Below, piece after piece: positions 33,785 through 45,148 of a DNA stretch of 64,000 nt. This stretch comes from Dryococelus australis (Eukaryota > Arthropoda > Insecta > Phasmatodea > Phasmatidae). The notes beneath the pieces were generated by a model. The model made no database searches, was not told the DNA's origin, and saw only the letters and a list, made by a program, of their open reading frames with translations. The position numbers and the translations under genes were made by a program. The DNA lies in assembly GCA_029891345.1 (NCBI GenBank), contig CM056994.1:225858991-225922990 (forward strand), given 5' to 3'. Position 1 is the stretch's first letter. The number at the start of each line of letters is the position of its first letter.

Positions 33785-36229
33785 TGACACATGACGTATT
33801 ACTGCGCTTCTAGGAAGCACACTCTACCAGAGGGCTTTGCCCCATCTTAAAGCGCAACAATCCTTATGGGGCAAACTACGTCAATTAAAACAGTAATTGA
33901 GGCAGGATATGTGCCTAGAGGATACATTGACAAGCCCCACCTGATACTACAGACAAATGATCCTAGATTTTACTGTTCCCTGGAACTCACCAAGAAGCAG
34001 TTATGTCAAGCCGGCTCCCTTCAGGACGGTTGTGTCAGTTCCACAGCACACTGCTCGAGAGCAGCACGGATTCCACTGGAACATCACATCCTCCATGAGC
34101 ACGCAGCGAGGTTATGATATGTCAACGCCTCCACACCAAGCAGATAGGGGATCCAGGCACCCATACATGACATCAGAACTTCCAACCCTCCCTCCCCCCC
34201 CCCCCCCCCACCGATAAGTAGAACCAGCTTCCCTTTCACACTTCTGATGTCCTACAAGCTCCGATTTTCAGTATTAATAAGGTTTGCAGACCAGGCCTGG
34301 GCAGTCGGCTATACCTCTCCACTGTGATTGGGCTGAGGTGTCAGATATGGGTACGTGCCTTGCCAACTCTGCTCCCTGCTGTAATGGCCAGGAGTAACTC
34401 TTCACAGTAAGCCAAGCACAAGATCCCTTCACACGCCAGTAGTCCGTGGTCAACCAGAGGGTCCTCGAAGTCTTCAGCTGCCGCCAACCCCAGAGGATCA
34501 CTGTCATCCAGAGGGTCCCAGCCTCAGCAACAACCCCCAGCACCAGAGGCCCGTCGACACCATCGCCACCAGAGGGTCCTGCCAATCCTGTTCTCGTCGA
34601 CCCTCTCAGCCTTCCTGGTCTAACACCTTAGGTAACCAGGATACGAAGATGATGTCTCCTCTTGATTCTAGCAAAACCCGCTAAGTCATTGCCCTTCTGG
34701 TGATGAGTCCCATTAGATAGGTTCCTTCAGAACAAGCCCGTAATTAACAAAGGGAATTTTGATTCTGACTTTAAATGATTACTTCTTGCTCACCACGTCA
34801 ATCATAACACAAAAAAATTTGCTTTTACTCAGATTGCTTTCACCTGATTAAAGGTACAATTTACTATTTCAATATCAATATTATTATTAGGAGTGTTTGG
34901 TCCCAAGTGTCAAATCGCATACTTAATAAACACGTATTTATATTTCAATTTAATTCTAAACATTTTCTCACTAGTAGAATAAAACCCCCTGTTACACCTT
35001 TTAGATTCTTTTGATACAGGCAGAAAATACACAACTTAAGAGTCAAACCCTGAATCTGCTACTGGGTAGTTCTCAGAAGCGCCAAAAGCACTAGACTACG
35101 CACACAAGTTGTGCGTGGAATTGAGCGACCAAAATACCTCCCTACTCCACCTCCACTGTAATGACCAGACCAGAGAGACAAGTGCATTAGTCACACAACC
35201 CACAACGTAGCCTCACTTGAACGCACCTATATAAAACAATGTTGATACCACCTAAGCTCATCACTGCCGTATCGGCCGAATGTTCCACCCTCCTCTATAA
35301 AAGCCGGGGTCGAACAACAGAGTGTGAGGGTTCATCGAAAACCAGGATGTTTAGAAGTACATGCTAGGTATTTGCTACTACACCAGCTCACTCTCCATGA
35401 TAGTAGTTACATATTTCAAATGCCTTACACCAAGAAATGTGGAGCTAGATACTAATGCAAGTTAGCAGTTCAATCATCATTGTAAGAATTAGTTAATCTA
35501 GCAGCTATATCAGTAGAAAAACCCACTCCCTTATTTGAGATCCCAACTCAATCACCCATTGGACTGCACCCCATCCACTTAGCCATAATTAAAGAAAGCA
35601 ATGCCTTGATAGGACTAGGTCTCTATCTGTTGAGACGCCCCCTTAGAGAATTGCCCTCCTTCCTCCTGAAGCAGTTCTTCAGTGCCACTCTGCCACGACC
35701 AACACCAGCCGCTGTTCAGCCACCACCTGCCGCAGCCAGCCATCCAGCCAGCCTGCGAGCAGAAGTACACTAGGGCCCCTACTGTTACCAGGTACACGTG
35801 AGGAAGTCTACAAGGCCTACTCTATTACAACAACAAAGTGGCAAAACATAGCTAAACTCCCCCTTAACTTTTATGACATTTTCAAGGTACTTCGTGATAC
35901 TGGTATTGTGGTGGTCGAAATCCTCCTCAGTTATTAAAACCCCAGCTACTCACAAGCTCACGGCCAGTTTCAAGCTCGAAGTAACATTCAGGATCCCAGG
36001 TTCACTACCCCGAGCAGACGCTAACAAGCCCCCCTGTTTAAAGGCATTAACTCAACGTGGTGAACACCCCATCTAGCCAGTGCATGTTTTACTTTAGGTA
36101 AATGTAACTTGGGCTTACGTATCGACTCCGATCTATGTTAGTGACCTAGTTTAAACTTGTTTCGTGTTAGCATTTGGATTTTAATTCTTTAATTAACCTA
36201 ACCTAAACCCTGAGGATAAAAACACGACA
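33785..36229 (+). mobile_element. 3' LTR, second copy of the 13508 family
   Basis: 2445 bp from TGACAC to CGACA, collinear with 13508-15118 plus 19450-20333 without the 4.3-kb insertion. It keeps the TATA region (34268-34277, decayed), the poly(A) signal, the ORF and a C-tract (34194-34209). It has a polypurine tract before it and no primer-binding site after it, so it is a 3' LTR. Eye estimate of identity to copy 1 is roughly 80-85 percent. Confidence 0.72.
35420..36076 (+). pseudogene. ORF inside the 3' LTR, decayed
   Basis: ATGCCTTACACCAAGAAATG gives MPYTKK, then a stop. The frame continues with segments matching the copy at 19491 (ISVEKPTPLFEIPTQ-like, LIGLGLYLL-like). After a shift comes TPATHKLTASFKLEV, also seen as TPATYKLTASFK-like in copy 1. 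The DNA is conserved but the frame carries several disruptions. Confidence 0.5.
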
Positions 36230-36239
36230 TCAACCTACT

Positions 36240-36960
36240 GTGGTCTTACTTAAATATGCTCACTCCTAACTCAATGTGGTATACAGTCGGAAGTGTAGGC
36301 TGTCCACAAGGTATGTGGTCGTCAGTTTTAGCGAGAGCCTTCCGGGTGGCTAAGATGTTAACCAGTGCTGACTTCCTGGTGTAGGACTTACCCGGGATAG
36401 ACTGACGACGGGTAGCTGTAGCTAACATTCGGGGCACCGTACTAGGGCAGCTGATGATCGGCGAGTAGTCACGTTTGACATTGCTGGTCCTCAAGTCAGC
36501 TGGTTCCTCATGGCGGTAGCGGGCGTTGACTGTTTACGGATGGCATCGGCGATGCCCAGGCCCAAGGGCAATTCCAGGCATAGGCAGATGACTATAGGGC
36601 GCGGCTCTCCACATGTCTTCTGGGGTGACTCAAATAACTTATTTGGGGTGCCAGTGTGGTGTTGCCCCTGCAGTCGACGGATGCTCGCACATGATCCCAA
36701 GGAGAGGAGTAACTTAAGGCTGACTGGGATGTATTGCTTGACAACCGTTTGGCTGTATAAACCGAAGCTGCCTTCTTATCCTGTGATGGTGGTGCGGCGT
36801 CGCCGTGATTTAAAACATATTAAGTTTGCCATTGAGCTCTTAGCAACTTCCTCGGTTGCCTCTTAGCTCCCCTCCTCTTTCCTCCCCTTAATCGCATTCC
36901 TAGATTCCCCTCCACGTGCGTCACAGTTTTTTCATGTTTATAAGTGTTGTTCAAAAATAG
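36240..36960 (+). repeat. Left arm of a large imperfect inverted repeat
   Basis: 36775-36930 on the plus strand reads VRRRRDLKHIKFAIELLA, a stop, then LPSSF and FPSTCVTVFSCL. The minus strand at 38345-38100 reads AQRRRQFETIIKFVSKLL...LPSYF...LPSTSQFFSCL. The DNA is similar throughout this part (GCCTCTTAGCTCCCCTCCT against GCCTCTCAGCTTCCCTCCT). The 5' part carries repeat-A-like sequence. Both arms are probably the same retroelement coding segment in opposite orientation. Confidence 0.55.
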
Positions 36961-38089
36961 GCTTGCACGCCTTCGCCTCCTCCTATTGAACCGGCTACTC
37001 ACATTTGCTATTGAAATAGCAGCACCATACAGAAAATACAAGAAATGTATTAAAATATTTACACAAATCATTAAAAGAATAATATAGAATGTTCCTTCAT
37101 TTAAAGCTAATAAAATTACGCTAAACTCAAAGCAAAAGAAGAAATATTCTAGTGTTTAATTAAATGGCATTAACCACTTTCTTTAAAAAGAGCTAATTTA
37201 CCTTCGTAGAACAAATTACAAAACCTAGTTCACCGTTGAACCTCAAAATTACAAACATCACAGGCTACTTCGAAAATACAAAATATTAAAATGCCTTCAT
37301 GTAAAAATGCAACCTGAACTTGCCAGAATGCACCCCAAATAATACTGAATTCAAACATTACTATATTTATGAAGTACATTAAAGAAATACTTATATGGTT
37401 TCATCAAAATATATTTTATAGGAACATTAATAATGAAGAAGGGCAGCCAAGTGCAACCTGTCACAGCCGCCTCAAATAAAATATATTCATTAACACTTCA
37501 TAACATTTCCTTTAAAAATTACTGATAATAGTAGCAATTCCCATGGAACCCACACAAGGCAACATAATCGTAAAAAGTTATAGAAGACACAATATTAAAA
37601 GAGCTATCCACAAGTAAGTCATGGATGAATGCTTCATGGAAAAATACAGAATTTCTGGACAAGCCAAATGGGGCAGCAGAACAAGGACAATACAGACACA
37701 TAGCAACCCGGCTTAGTTACACTAAACATAATTTAGAACGTGCATCAAAACAGAGTTTAGAAAAACCCTAGGCACTACATTCTGTGCAAAACAGCACAAA
37801 CTATGGCACACAAAATTACTAAAAACATATAACAAGCCAAAAAATGATATAAGCATGCCTATGACTCACAGTTTCACAGATGTTTCAGCACCGGCCACTC
37901 AGTCACAAACACTATAAGATCTTTAAAACTTTACGTTCCATTAAATGTTTTACAGAGAATTTAATTCATGGTGTGTTGTGAAGATAGGTTGGCAATGATC
38001 AGCTGTTATGATCCATAATTCAAGGATAGCTTTGAAGTGCAGCAAGTGTAGGTAGCCAGTTGAATATCAGGAGAAAACGTGCAGACCTA
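36961..38089. other. AT-rich spacer between inverted arms
   Basis: No open frame over 60 codons, no TIR and no low-complexity tract worth noting. Confidence 0.55.
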
Positions 38090-38960
38090 TTTATTAACAA
38101 CTCAAACATGAAAAAAACTGTGACGTACTTGGAAGGGAATCCAGAAAGGGGACTGAGGAGAGGAAATAGGAGGGAAGCTGAGAGGCCACCAAGGAAGACA
38201 CTAAGAGTTTGCTAACAAACTTAATTATTGTTTCAAATTGACGACGGCGCTGAGCCACTGTCGCAATCCACCCACGTTGTCCCTCGTCTGTGGGTAGAGG
38301 GCATAGTGTTGGTGCTATGGTGCAAATGCGACAAAGCAGGGACATGCGACAGAATTGCCTAGCTAACAGTACCCAGAGGCAATCAAGTCATGTCGTGTCA
38401 GTCCTGTCAATCCAACCAGCGAATTACATTCGATTTGGTGGATGGAGTGGGTTAGCGGACTTAGGGTGGCACTATGCTTCGGCGTGAGCCGCTTAGATGT
38501 GACCAAGTTACTCTTCATTAGGCTTGGCACTCCAACTGACAAATTGCACATGGTGGATAAAGTAGGTTAGCGGACTTGGGTGGCCTAATCTCTTCCTCAC
38601 GGAGTGTATGTAGTAGGGGAGTCTATCATACTAATTCACCAACTGCATGTGTGCACTTTGTCCACAATAAGGGTGGCCGGCGAATCTGTGGTGTTTATGA
38701 TGTACATGTTGCCCGGTTAAGAGAAGTCCTAGTATCTAAAGCCCTTGCCTTAGTATCGAAAATTGGGTATAACGGCACTGTCACCTACCTCTCTCTTGAG
38801 AGATGGCACTTACTACGTTGAAGTGGGGTTTACAAAATACCATAGAATTAGAACGCTGTGGTTAGACCCGAAAACTTATTTACTCTTAAGAGAATAAACA
38901 CGGTGACCTATATTATGATGCATTACATAATAGGAGCTACAGAGAGCGGACTACAGAATC
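38090..38960 (-). repeat. Right inverted arm with repeat A and 115-bp tandem duplication
   Basis: 38090-38345 is the minus-strand counterpart of 36775-36960. GGGTTAGCGGACTTAGGGTGGC at 38450 recurs as AGGTTAGCGGACTTGGGTGGC at 38565, giving a 115-bp tandem unit with collinear flanks. 38640-38960 matches 59770-60090, including a GTGTGCAC...GGGTGGCCGGC block and a GAATAAACACGGTGACC block. Confidence 0.55.
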
Positions 38961-39401
38961 ACGGCTTCACTAATCCAAGTATGACTAGCTATATGGGCAA
39001 ATCTACCCTCAATACTGAAAGCAGGACATGGGGAACTCCAAGACATTGACAGAGACTCAACACATCTCCAATCCCGTGCTCCTAGCTTGTAGTGTCACCC
39101 TGCCTATGCAGAAAACCATCACATCATTGCCCATCCCACACCAAAGTTATTTACTTCACCGTGCTCCTCAGCAGCAAAGAACACCAATTTAAATTTGGCA
39201 CCGCCGGAGACCCAAGCCAATCACCAAGGGTCACAGTCTATTCAAGCATCCTGAGCTTGGAAGATCTGCACCCCAGGCGCCGAGCGAAAAGGCGAGATAA
39301 GACATCCATGGTACATGCATGTGACATCACAAGCTCCACCCCTAGGAGGCGGGACCAAGCACCCCACATCCCTCAAAGCACCCAAGATCACCAGCGATCA
39401 C

Positions 39402-39409
39402 TATAAAAG
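39402..39409 (+). promoter_or_regulatory. TATA box of LTR-like unit
   Basis: TATAAAAG followed by GTGAACCAACCCAAGCCTGA. The best match to a core TATA element in the window. Confidence 0.5.
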
Positions 39410-40561
39410 GTGAACCAACCCAAGCCTGAGCAGTTGCTCGGGATGGCTCGCCGGAGTCACTTATCCACTCTTGAAGAGGCTGTGAAGGCCGGAGTTTGAA
39501 CCTGCAGCAGTAACAGAGTCTTGGGATAGACTGTCCTAAGCCCGTGCCACCTGCCACCACGACAATAACGCTCTCCTAGAGGCCATATTCCCCTGAAGAA
39601 CGTATCCTCAACATCACCTCCAGTCATCACCTCGAGCACCTCCTAAGTCAACCTACCCTATCCTAAAAATCTTGTACCTACCAGGTAATCCCAGGTCACA
39701 GCAACGTAGCCCCCTTAATGCCCTAGCCAGGCCACTCTACCACTCCAGTGGAGTAATCCCAGCATACATATTGCTAGATCCCTTCTGGACACTCCTCTTA
39801 TAGTTCAACTACGTTCCATGGATAGATTAGTTTTTAATCAAATTTCTTTACATTTAATTATTGATCAAGAGTCTGAATGTAACGTAAATGTAACACGTAG
39901 CCTTCACTTGATTTACATTTTGAAAATACTTTTTAACTTCCACAGTTAATTCGTATTCAATTTAAATATTTGATTCAGCAGTAAAGTTACACATGGTAGA
40001 AGCCATTACCATTATTATGTTTGTTGCTATTTTGTTTGCTGTAAATTCTTATGTGGTTTTTAAAAGCACACACACATTGAAGCTCAGAAACTTAAACATG
40101 TTAGCTTAAGTAACCCCTACATCCCTTGTGTTTTTAAGTGAAGTGAAACCACAATCTAACTTCCCATTTACATTTTCAATTAAATAATATTAATTCCTTA
40201 ATTGCGTACGTGAAAAAACGCTGGCAACGCATATCAGCCAAACGGCAAATACAAGTAACACCGAGCGGTATTCCAAGTTTAGCCAAGGTAATACTCAGGG
40301 TATTGCAGTGACTAATCCTTGGGGGAGCCCTTCACTAGGAACTCAATACACCTTGGTATTATGGCTGCTCACGTGATCTGTTGTATGACACTTCTGGCTC
40401 GAGAATTGGCCAGATGTGGTTAAGTAACCAGACACGTTGGGACTAGTCATGTGCCAGATGTACACTATAGGACCACCGTTCATACCTGGCTTCACGTTAT
40501 GTACATTCATTGTGTGGTATATTAATTTGGTTCAGAATTCATAATTAGTAAGATCGGCCTC

Positions 40562-41257
40562 ATGTAGAAGAATTTTAAGAGCGGTGTCAAGAACCGCCTT
40601 AAACAGGAACTCCACCAGCTAGTGTCTCAGATAAATTTTCATAGTAGTTTTGTTACTGAATCACAAGATGGCAAATCTTTGTTTGATTTACCAACCCTGT
40701 CACAGGGACGTATCCCATTTGAGTACTTGATTATATTGCATACCGGTACAGAGATATTAGGCATAGAGCCATCAATACTCTCACCAGAATATACTGCTAA
40801 ACCTCCACAACCTTCACACATAACCTTCAACAGTCAGAGCACCACTCAGCCGCAACCAGAGTTGACCGCTGTTCCACAGCTGGCCACTCCAGTAGCACCT
40901 ACGGAGCAAAGGAGAGCGCCACAGCCTGCAGATCCTGAGGTAATCCGTTGGTGTGGTGTACTTCCAACTGTTGAAAACTTTGTTCCATTATGTAAACCTA
41001 CCCAACCCACCATTTATGCTGGCATGTTCCATGCAAGACTGACATTTACGAAATTGAAGGCCACCCAAACCACTCGCACACACACAGTGTGCGAGAGTAC
41101 ACTTAAACTCAAGATATTCATTGCATTCAGTATCCCCAAGTCACCGACACCTTACATGACACAAGCCTACCCTTCTCACTGTCTCCCCCCCCCCCCCCTC
41201 CAAGTGGGCAGAATCCTCTCTCATGCTAGCCCGGGTCTTGTATGCACTTTTCCTTAA
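40562..41257 (+). pseudogene. LTR-unit ORF, second family
   Basis: After an early stop the frame is open for over 200 codons. LKQELHQLVSQI matches the helix LLKELVNIAAISI of the 19-kb copy. SLFDLPTLSQGRIP matches PLFELPTPSPVQL, and GTEILGIEP matches EGDALLGLDP. TQPTIYAGMFHARL matches KRPTLYNGKAPKRS. A Gln/Pro/Thr-rich linker lies between. The order of segments is conserved, which argues for past selection on a protein. No catalytic or metal-binding motif is seen. Confidence 0.5.
41185..41198. repeat. Poly-C tract (14 bp)
   Basis: Run of 14 C within the 3' part of the ORF unit. Confidence 0.9.
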
Positions 41258-42060
41258 AACGACTCTGTAGATGAGAATTTGATTTAGTGTACATTCCATT
41301 GTGTTGGCATCCGAGGTTTCAACCCTCATCTCACCAACCATTGCTGGTACGGTGCCGCGCCAACAGCCTACGTACAGGATGGGACCAAACCCTGTACTGG
41401 GTGGTTGAGTGTTAGGGACTTAGAGCGCTCACTCCAGCTACATCGTCTTGCACTCTGTCGTGCTTCAACTATCTCCTAGGCTTTGTGGTTCTCAAGCAAC
41501 CGGCAGAAGTTATGTAAATTAGAGGTAAAGGGGACATGTTGGCAAAGAATGCTAGAGCAGGGGTAGGTAACCTTGAAAATTTGGTGACCTGCTGGGAAGT
41601 TCTTGCATTCTGAAATGGTCTACTATTCTATTGTTTTGAAATAACCACAATGGCAACATATATATATATATATATTTTTTTTTTTTTATTTCGGACAACA
41701 GTAAAATACATTTTTAAGGTTATACAATTAAATAATACATATTGATAATTAGATGAAACATAAAAATTACAATTCAATAATAATGAATAATCTCTCTACC
41801 TACTCTGTGTAAAACTTGGCAGAAACTTTCCTTTAACAATAGCTTTGATGTTTGGTGAATAACTAGTTGAATGTCACGTTCTGCGGCTTTTCCATCTGCG
41901 TATGTTGAATGTAATTTCCATTACGGGAGACAAATATTCCAAATTCTGGTTTACCAATGGAAAAGACACATACTGAAATATCAAAGAAATCTTTTTAAAA
42001 TCTGATCTGTTATCAAAATCATTTTTCAAGTGATATATAAGAATTACATGCTCTTCCTTT

Positions 42061-43060
42061 TCACATGAGCCTTAAATCACCTCTTCTTAGGTTGCTCTCC
42101 CATAAATAGAGTTTCTCAACGAACGAATCCACTTCAGATATAATTTCAACAATTTCTTTCCCTTGAAGTTTTATGTTCAAGTTATTGAGTTTTTCCGTGA
42201 GATCAACTAATAAAGCTAAATTATGAAGCCACCTTGAATCTTCGAGAATACTTACCATGATGTGTTCTTGTTCTTTCAAAAATGTGATAATGGCAGTTAA
42301 CAGTTGAATGAGCCATTGAAGAACTTTGCCCTTACTTAGCCAACGTACCTCACAATGCAGAAGTAGCTCTCCATACTGCAGTTTTAATTCATCCAGCTAA
42401 TATTTAGTCTTCTTTGAAGAGGATAGGCTCATAGTTTGTTAAAAATCTACACTACTACGTTCATGGTTTCATTCAGGTTCAAAAACTTTCTGCAAAGAAA
42501 TTGCTGATGTATGATGCAGTGATATGACAAAAATTTTGAAAAGCTTTCATCTCTACGACACTGAGCCAAGAAGTCATTATTTGGACCTCTAAGTGCAGGA
42601 GCTCTATCAGTGGTAATTTTCACAAGCTTCTGGATTGGAATATTATCAGAAATAAGAAACTGCTTCACGAAAAAAAAAATTTCTTCATCCCTAGTATGAC
42701 CTTTGAAATGAATCAATTTCAACAATTCTTCTTTGACTGAAAAGTCAACAAGTCTCGCGAAAACTGGCAACTGATCAATACCAGTTACATCATTTTACTC
42801 ATCCAGTTGGAGGGAGACGTAACAGCATGCATCCCAACCTTCATTTAGTTGAGACATGACATCACTGGACATATTTTCAACTCTTCTTGTGACAGTTCTT
42901 GCAGAAACTGAATAGCTGCCATTTTTCAGATTTGTTGTTGAAATTTTCAAACAGATCATCACTTGTTTCAAGAAATGCTTATTTAATTATTTCTCCATCT
43001 TCAAATGGCTTCTTATATTTTACCAACACATTGGAAACATGATAAGAACACTTGTGGCTT
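42061..43060 (-). pseudogene. hAT transposase (GTF2IRD2/ZBED-like), inactivated
   Basis: The 107-codon frame at 42447-42770 reads LPVFARLVDFSVKEELL, KITTDRAPALRGPNNDFL and YHCIIHQQFLCRK. This is the TDGAP..G...G+ and CI.HQ..L.K pattern of hAT transposases of the Charlie/GTF2IRD2/ZBED5 group. 42061-42279 continues toward the C-terminus with a KEQEH...SILEDSRWLHNLALLVD segment. 42300-42360 holds LLLHCEVRWLSKGKVL (HCE.RWLS is typical). N-terminal parts to about 43060 are readable only in pieces. DG is changed to DR in the catalytic region, and stops and shifts are frequent. Confidence 0.72.
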
Positions 43061-43990
43061 GGCTGTTGTGCTTGTATCTGTCAGTTTTGTAAATATCTGT
43101 TGTAGTGAAAACTTATTTTTTCAGTCTCTTAATTTTTTCTCGCCTCAATTCTGAGTTTGGAGGAAACTCTTTATTTTTGTTTGAATATACTGTTTCAATA
43201 TATCTTTGAACGTTACTCCTTTCCTCAAATTCAATGTTTACTTTTCCCAAAAAACATATTCATTTTCCATTTGTTTAGGTGATGAAATAGTCATGCTCCC
43301 ATTCCACATGGAAATTTAGTTTTCTGTTTCTTTGGATCACCTATCACAAGAGATTCACTTATCACACCACCAGTTACGAATTACGTACTTTAATCATAAT
43401 AGTACACGTGGTTAATCGTAACCTGAAAACAATACATAAAACTCGTAGATTAAACGACACACAACAGTATGTGCCACTTGTACTGTTGCTGAACAGCCAG
43501 TAGTTGAGTGATTGCTCTTGATGCATTTTACTGTTGCAATGTTGGCACCACATGTACATAACTTTTATGAAGCATTTGGCACTCATTCTCGTTGATTACT
43601 TAATGATAGCAGTCATAATGGACATGGGAAAAAAATGATCTGTTACTTGTTTGTTTCTACTTTACGGCCAAACATGGAGAAAAATAAATAATATACATTT
43701 ACAAGCATCATAGGTATGCTGGGCATTTTCTTTCGTGAACATGTTTTCCAACTGCTCATCAATCAACTAGCGGAGTTTTGGCCTATTGTTTATGATTTCA
43801 TGAACACTTGCGGTGTTCGTGGTTTGCTGCAAAATTCACAATTTTCCAAATTTTACTGAATTTTGCAGAAAAATTTGCATTTTTGCATAAAACCATATAA
43901 TCTTGCTTCTTTCTAGTCATGGATAATGTTCACGTTTATAGTTGTAAAAAAAAATTTTCTAAATAATGCTCGCGATCTACTAAATCTATT
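43061..43990. other. 5' non-coding part of the hAT element
   Basis: No zinc-finger BED motif could be read. Short frames only. Confidence 0.5.
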
Positions 43991-44149
43991 CTCATGATCT
44001 ACCGGTAGATCGCAATTGACATGTTGCCGGCCCCTGAGCTAGAGCAACTAAATTAGGTAGCCTCGCTCTCTTGGGGAAGGAATGTAGCAGGGTAATGTCC
44101 CTGTGTGTGGGAGGTATCTGGCACTCACTTAGGATGAGTGAAGAGAGGC

Positions 44150-44325
44150 AGGCTGGCTGACATGCATGCTTGTCATAACTGGTAATGCATGTTTGTCTGC
44201 CATTTCCTTGGATGTTCCAAGTTGGGAGCATGCCTGTCAGCTCTGGAGGCACGCAGACTCAGGGTTCAATTCTCTGTTGGGTCACCGTGACATTGCACGT
44301 GATGAGTTGAAGTCAAAAAAAGATT
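44150..44325 (+). mobile_element. Possible tRNA-derived SINE
   Basis: GGTTCAATTC (about 44263) is a good pol III B-box, with a weak A-box-like TGTCAGCTCTGG about 27 bp upstream and an A-run (44315) downstream. The spacing is short and no second copy was found, so this is tentative. Confidence 0.28.
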
Positions 44326-44439
44326 GCCATTTACACATCATGCATCACATTAAAACATCATTTCACATCAACTAATTTAAATAGAATAAAACATCATAAA
44401 ATACTCTATTTAATTTATTTTAATCGGACATGGAGTGCG

Positions 44440-44800
44440 AACCGTCCCCAAACTTTAAAACCATCTGAAAAAGAAAATGAAATGACACCAAATCCACGCT
44501 GAATTTTTAATATCCCATGTGCACTCAATCATCTGAACTCAACTGAGAGTGCTGCACCATGTTGCAGTGATAAATGGTTGTGCATTTAACGTATTTCACA
44601 CCCAGTTATTAGGAGTTTGCATAAACAACCAGCTTAAAAATCATAATTGTGGGAAATCTTAAATGACGGGACTGAAAGATATTTTTATTGATGCAATATC
44701 CGATAAACAATAAAGCAGGAAATTGTACCATTGTTTAGCAGTACATGCATTTTCAGTACTTTGAAAGTCCACCGTATTTATAAAAATGTCGACTTCTACT
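44440..44800 (-). mobile_element. Truncated pogo/Tigger-family relic
   Basis: GTATTTCACACCCAGTTATT and GTTTGCATAAACAACCAGCTTAAAAA match the reversed copy at 6425-6485 and, in reverse, 24380-24420. The 44440-44540 part matches the other end of the family, so the middle is deleted. TIRs not preserved. Confidence 0.55.
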
Positions 44801-44996
44801 TACCTTCATATGTTGGATATTAGATTCTTAAATTCTTTGGATTTGAGATTCAACAAATCTGTATATGATTATTCCATCTTTAATAAAAATACAATATGTA
44901 TCTACTAACTGAACATTCTAAATCTTATTTTATTTTTGTGGCTGCAGAATCATTGAGAAATGATTTGTATGATATGACCCTATAGAGACTGTATAC

Positions 44997-45148
44997 ATAC
45001 TGTACATGGTCTTCATGAGGATTGGGAACCCCTCTGTGCCTGAATTCTTCTCTAATACACTGCTTCACATGACTCTGTTCCAGGGGTAAGAAGGGGATGT
45101 AATGGTCTATAAGGTCACTTTCTATTGTTTCACTTTTGTGAAAGCCAC
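44997..45148 (-). CDS. Torsin-like internal exon (AAA+ ATPase, C-terminal region)
   Basis: The minus-strand frame reads GGFHKSETIESDLIDHYIPF and then LPLEQSHVKQCIREEF. This is the torsin signature (G-F-HS--I---LID-F-PFLPLE--HV--C). Torsins are ER/nuclear-envelope AAA+ proteins activated by LAP1/LULL1-type cofactors. The exon is bounded by a pyrimidine-containing acceptor (TTGGGTTGCAG) and a GTATAC donor just after HEDHVQY. It begins in phase 2. No neighbouring torsin exons were found within the window, so it is either a remote exon of a long gene or an isolated fragment. Confidence 0.65.

Larger units (their letters stand above)
39060..41500 (+). mobile_element. LTR-like unit, second family with TATA and ORF
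   Basis: TATA at 39402, an AT-rich leader, and an ORF at 40562-41257. This is the same order as the LTR at 13508-20333, with only protein-level similarity. The ends are not fixed. GAAAAAACGCTGGCAACGC at 40215 could instead be an LTR end plus primer-binding site, in which case the ORF would lie in the internal region. Confidence 0.4.
41558..44036 (-). mobile_element. hAT transposon, 2479 bp, with target-site duplication
   Basis: Left end CAGGGGTAGGTAACCTTG; right end in reverse CAGGGGCCGGCAACATGTC. Both are of the CAGGGGTCGGCAAC type known from Charlie-like hAT elements. It is flanked by TGCTAGAG (41550-41557) and AGCTAGAG (44037-44044), an 8-bp duplication with 7 matches. A 16-bp palindrome GATCTACCGGTAGATC lies at 43996-44011, and an (AT)n/T-tract at about 41658-41690. 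The transposase is on the minus strand. Confidence 0.85.
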
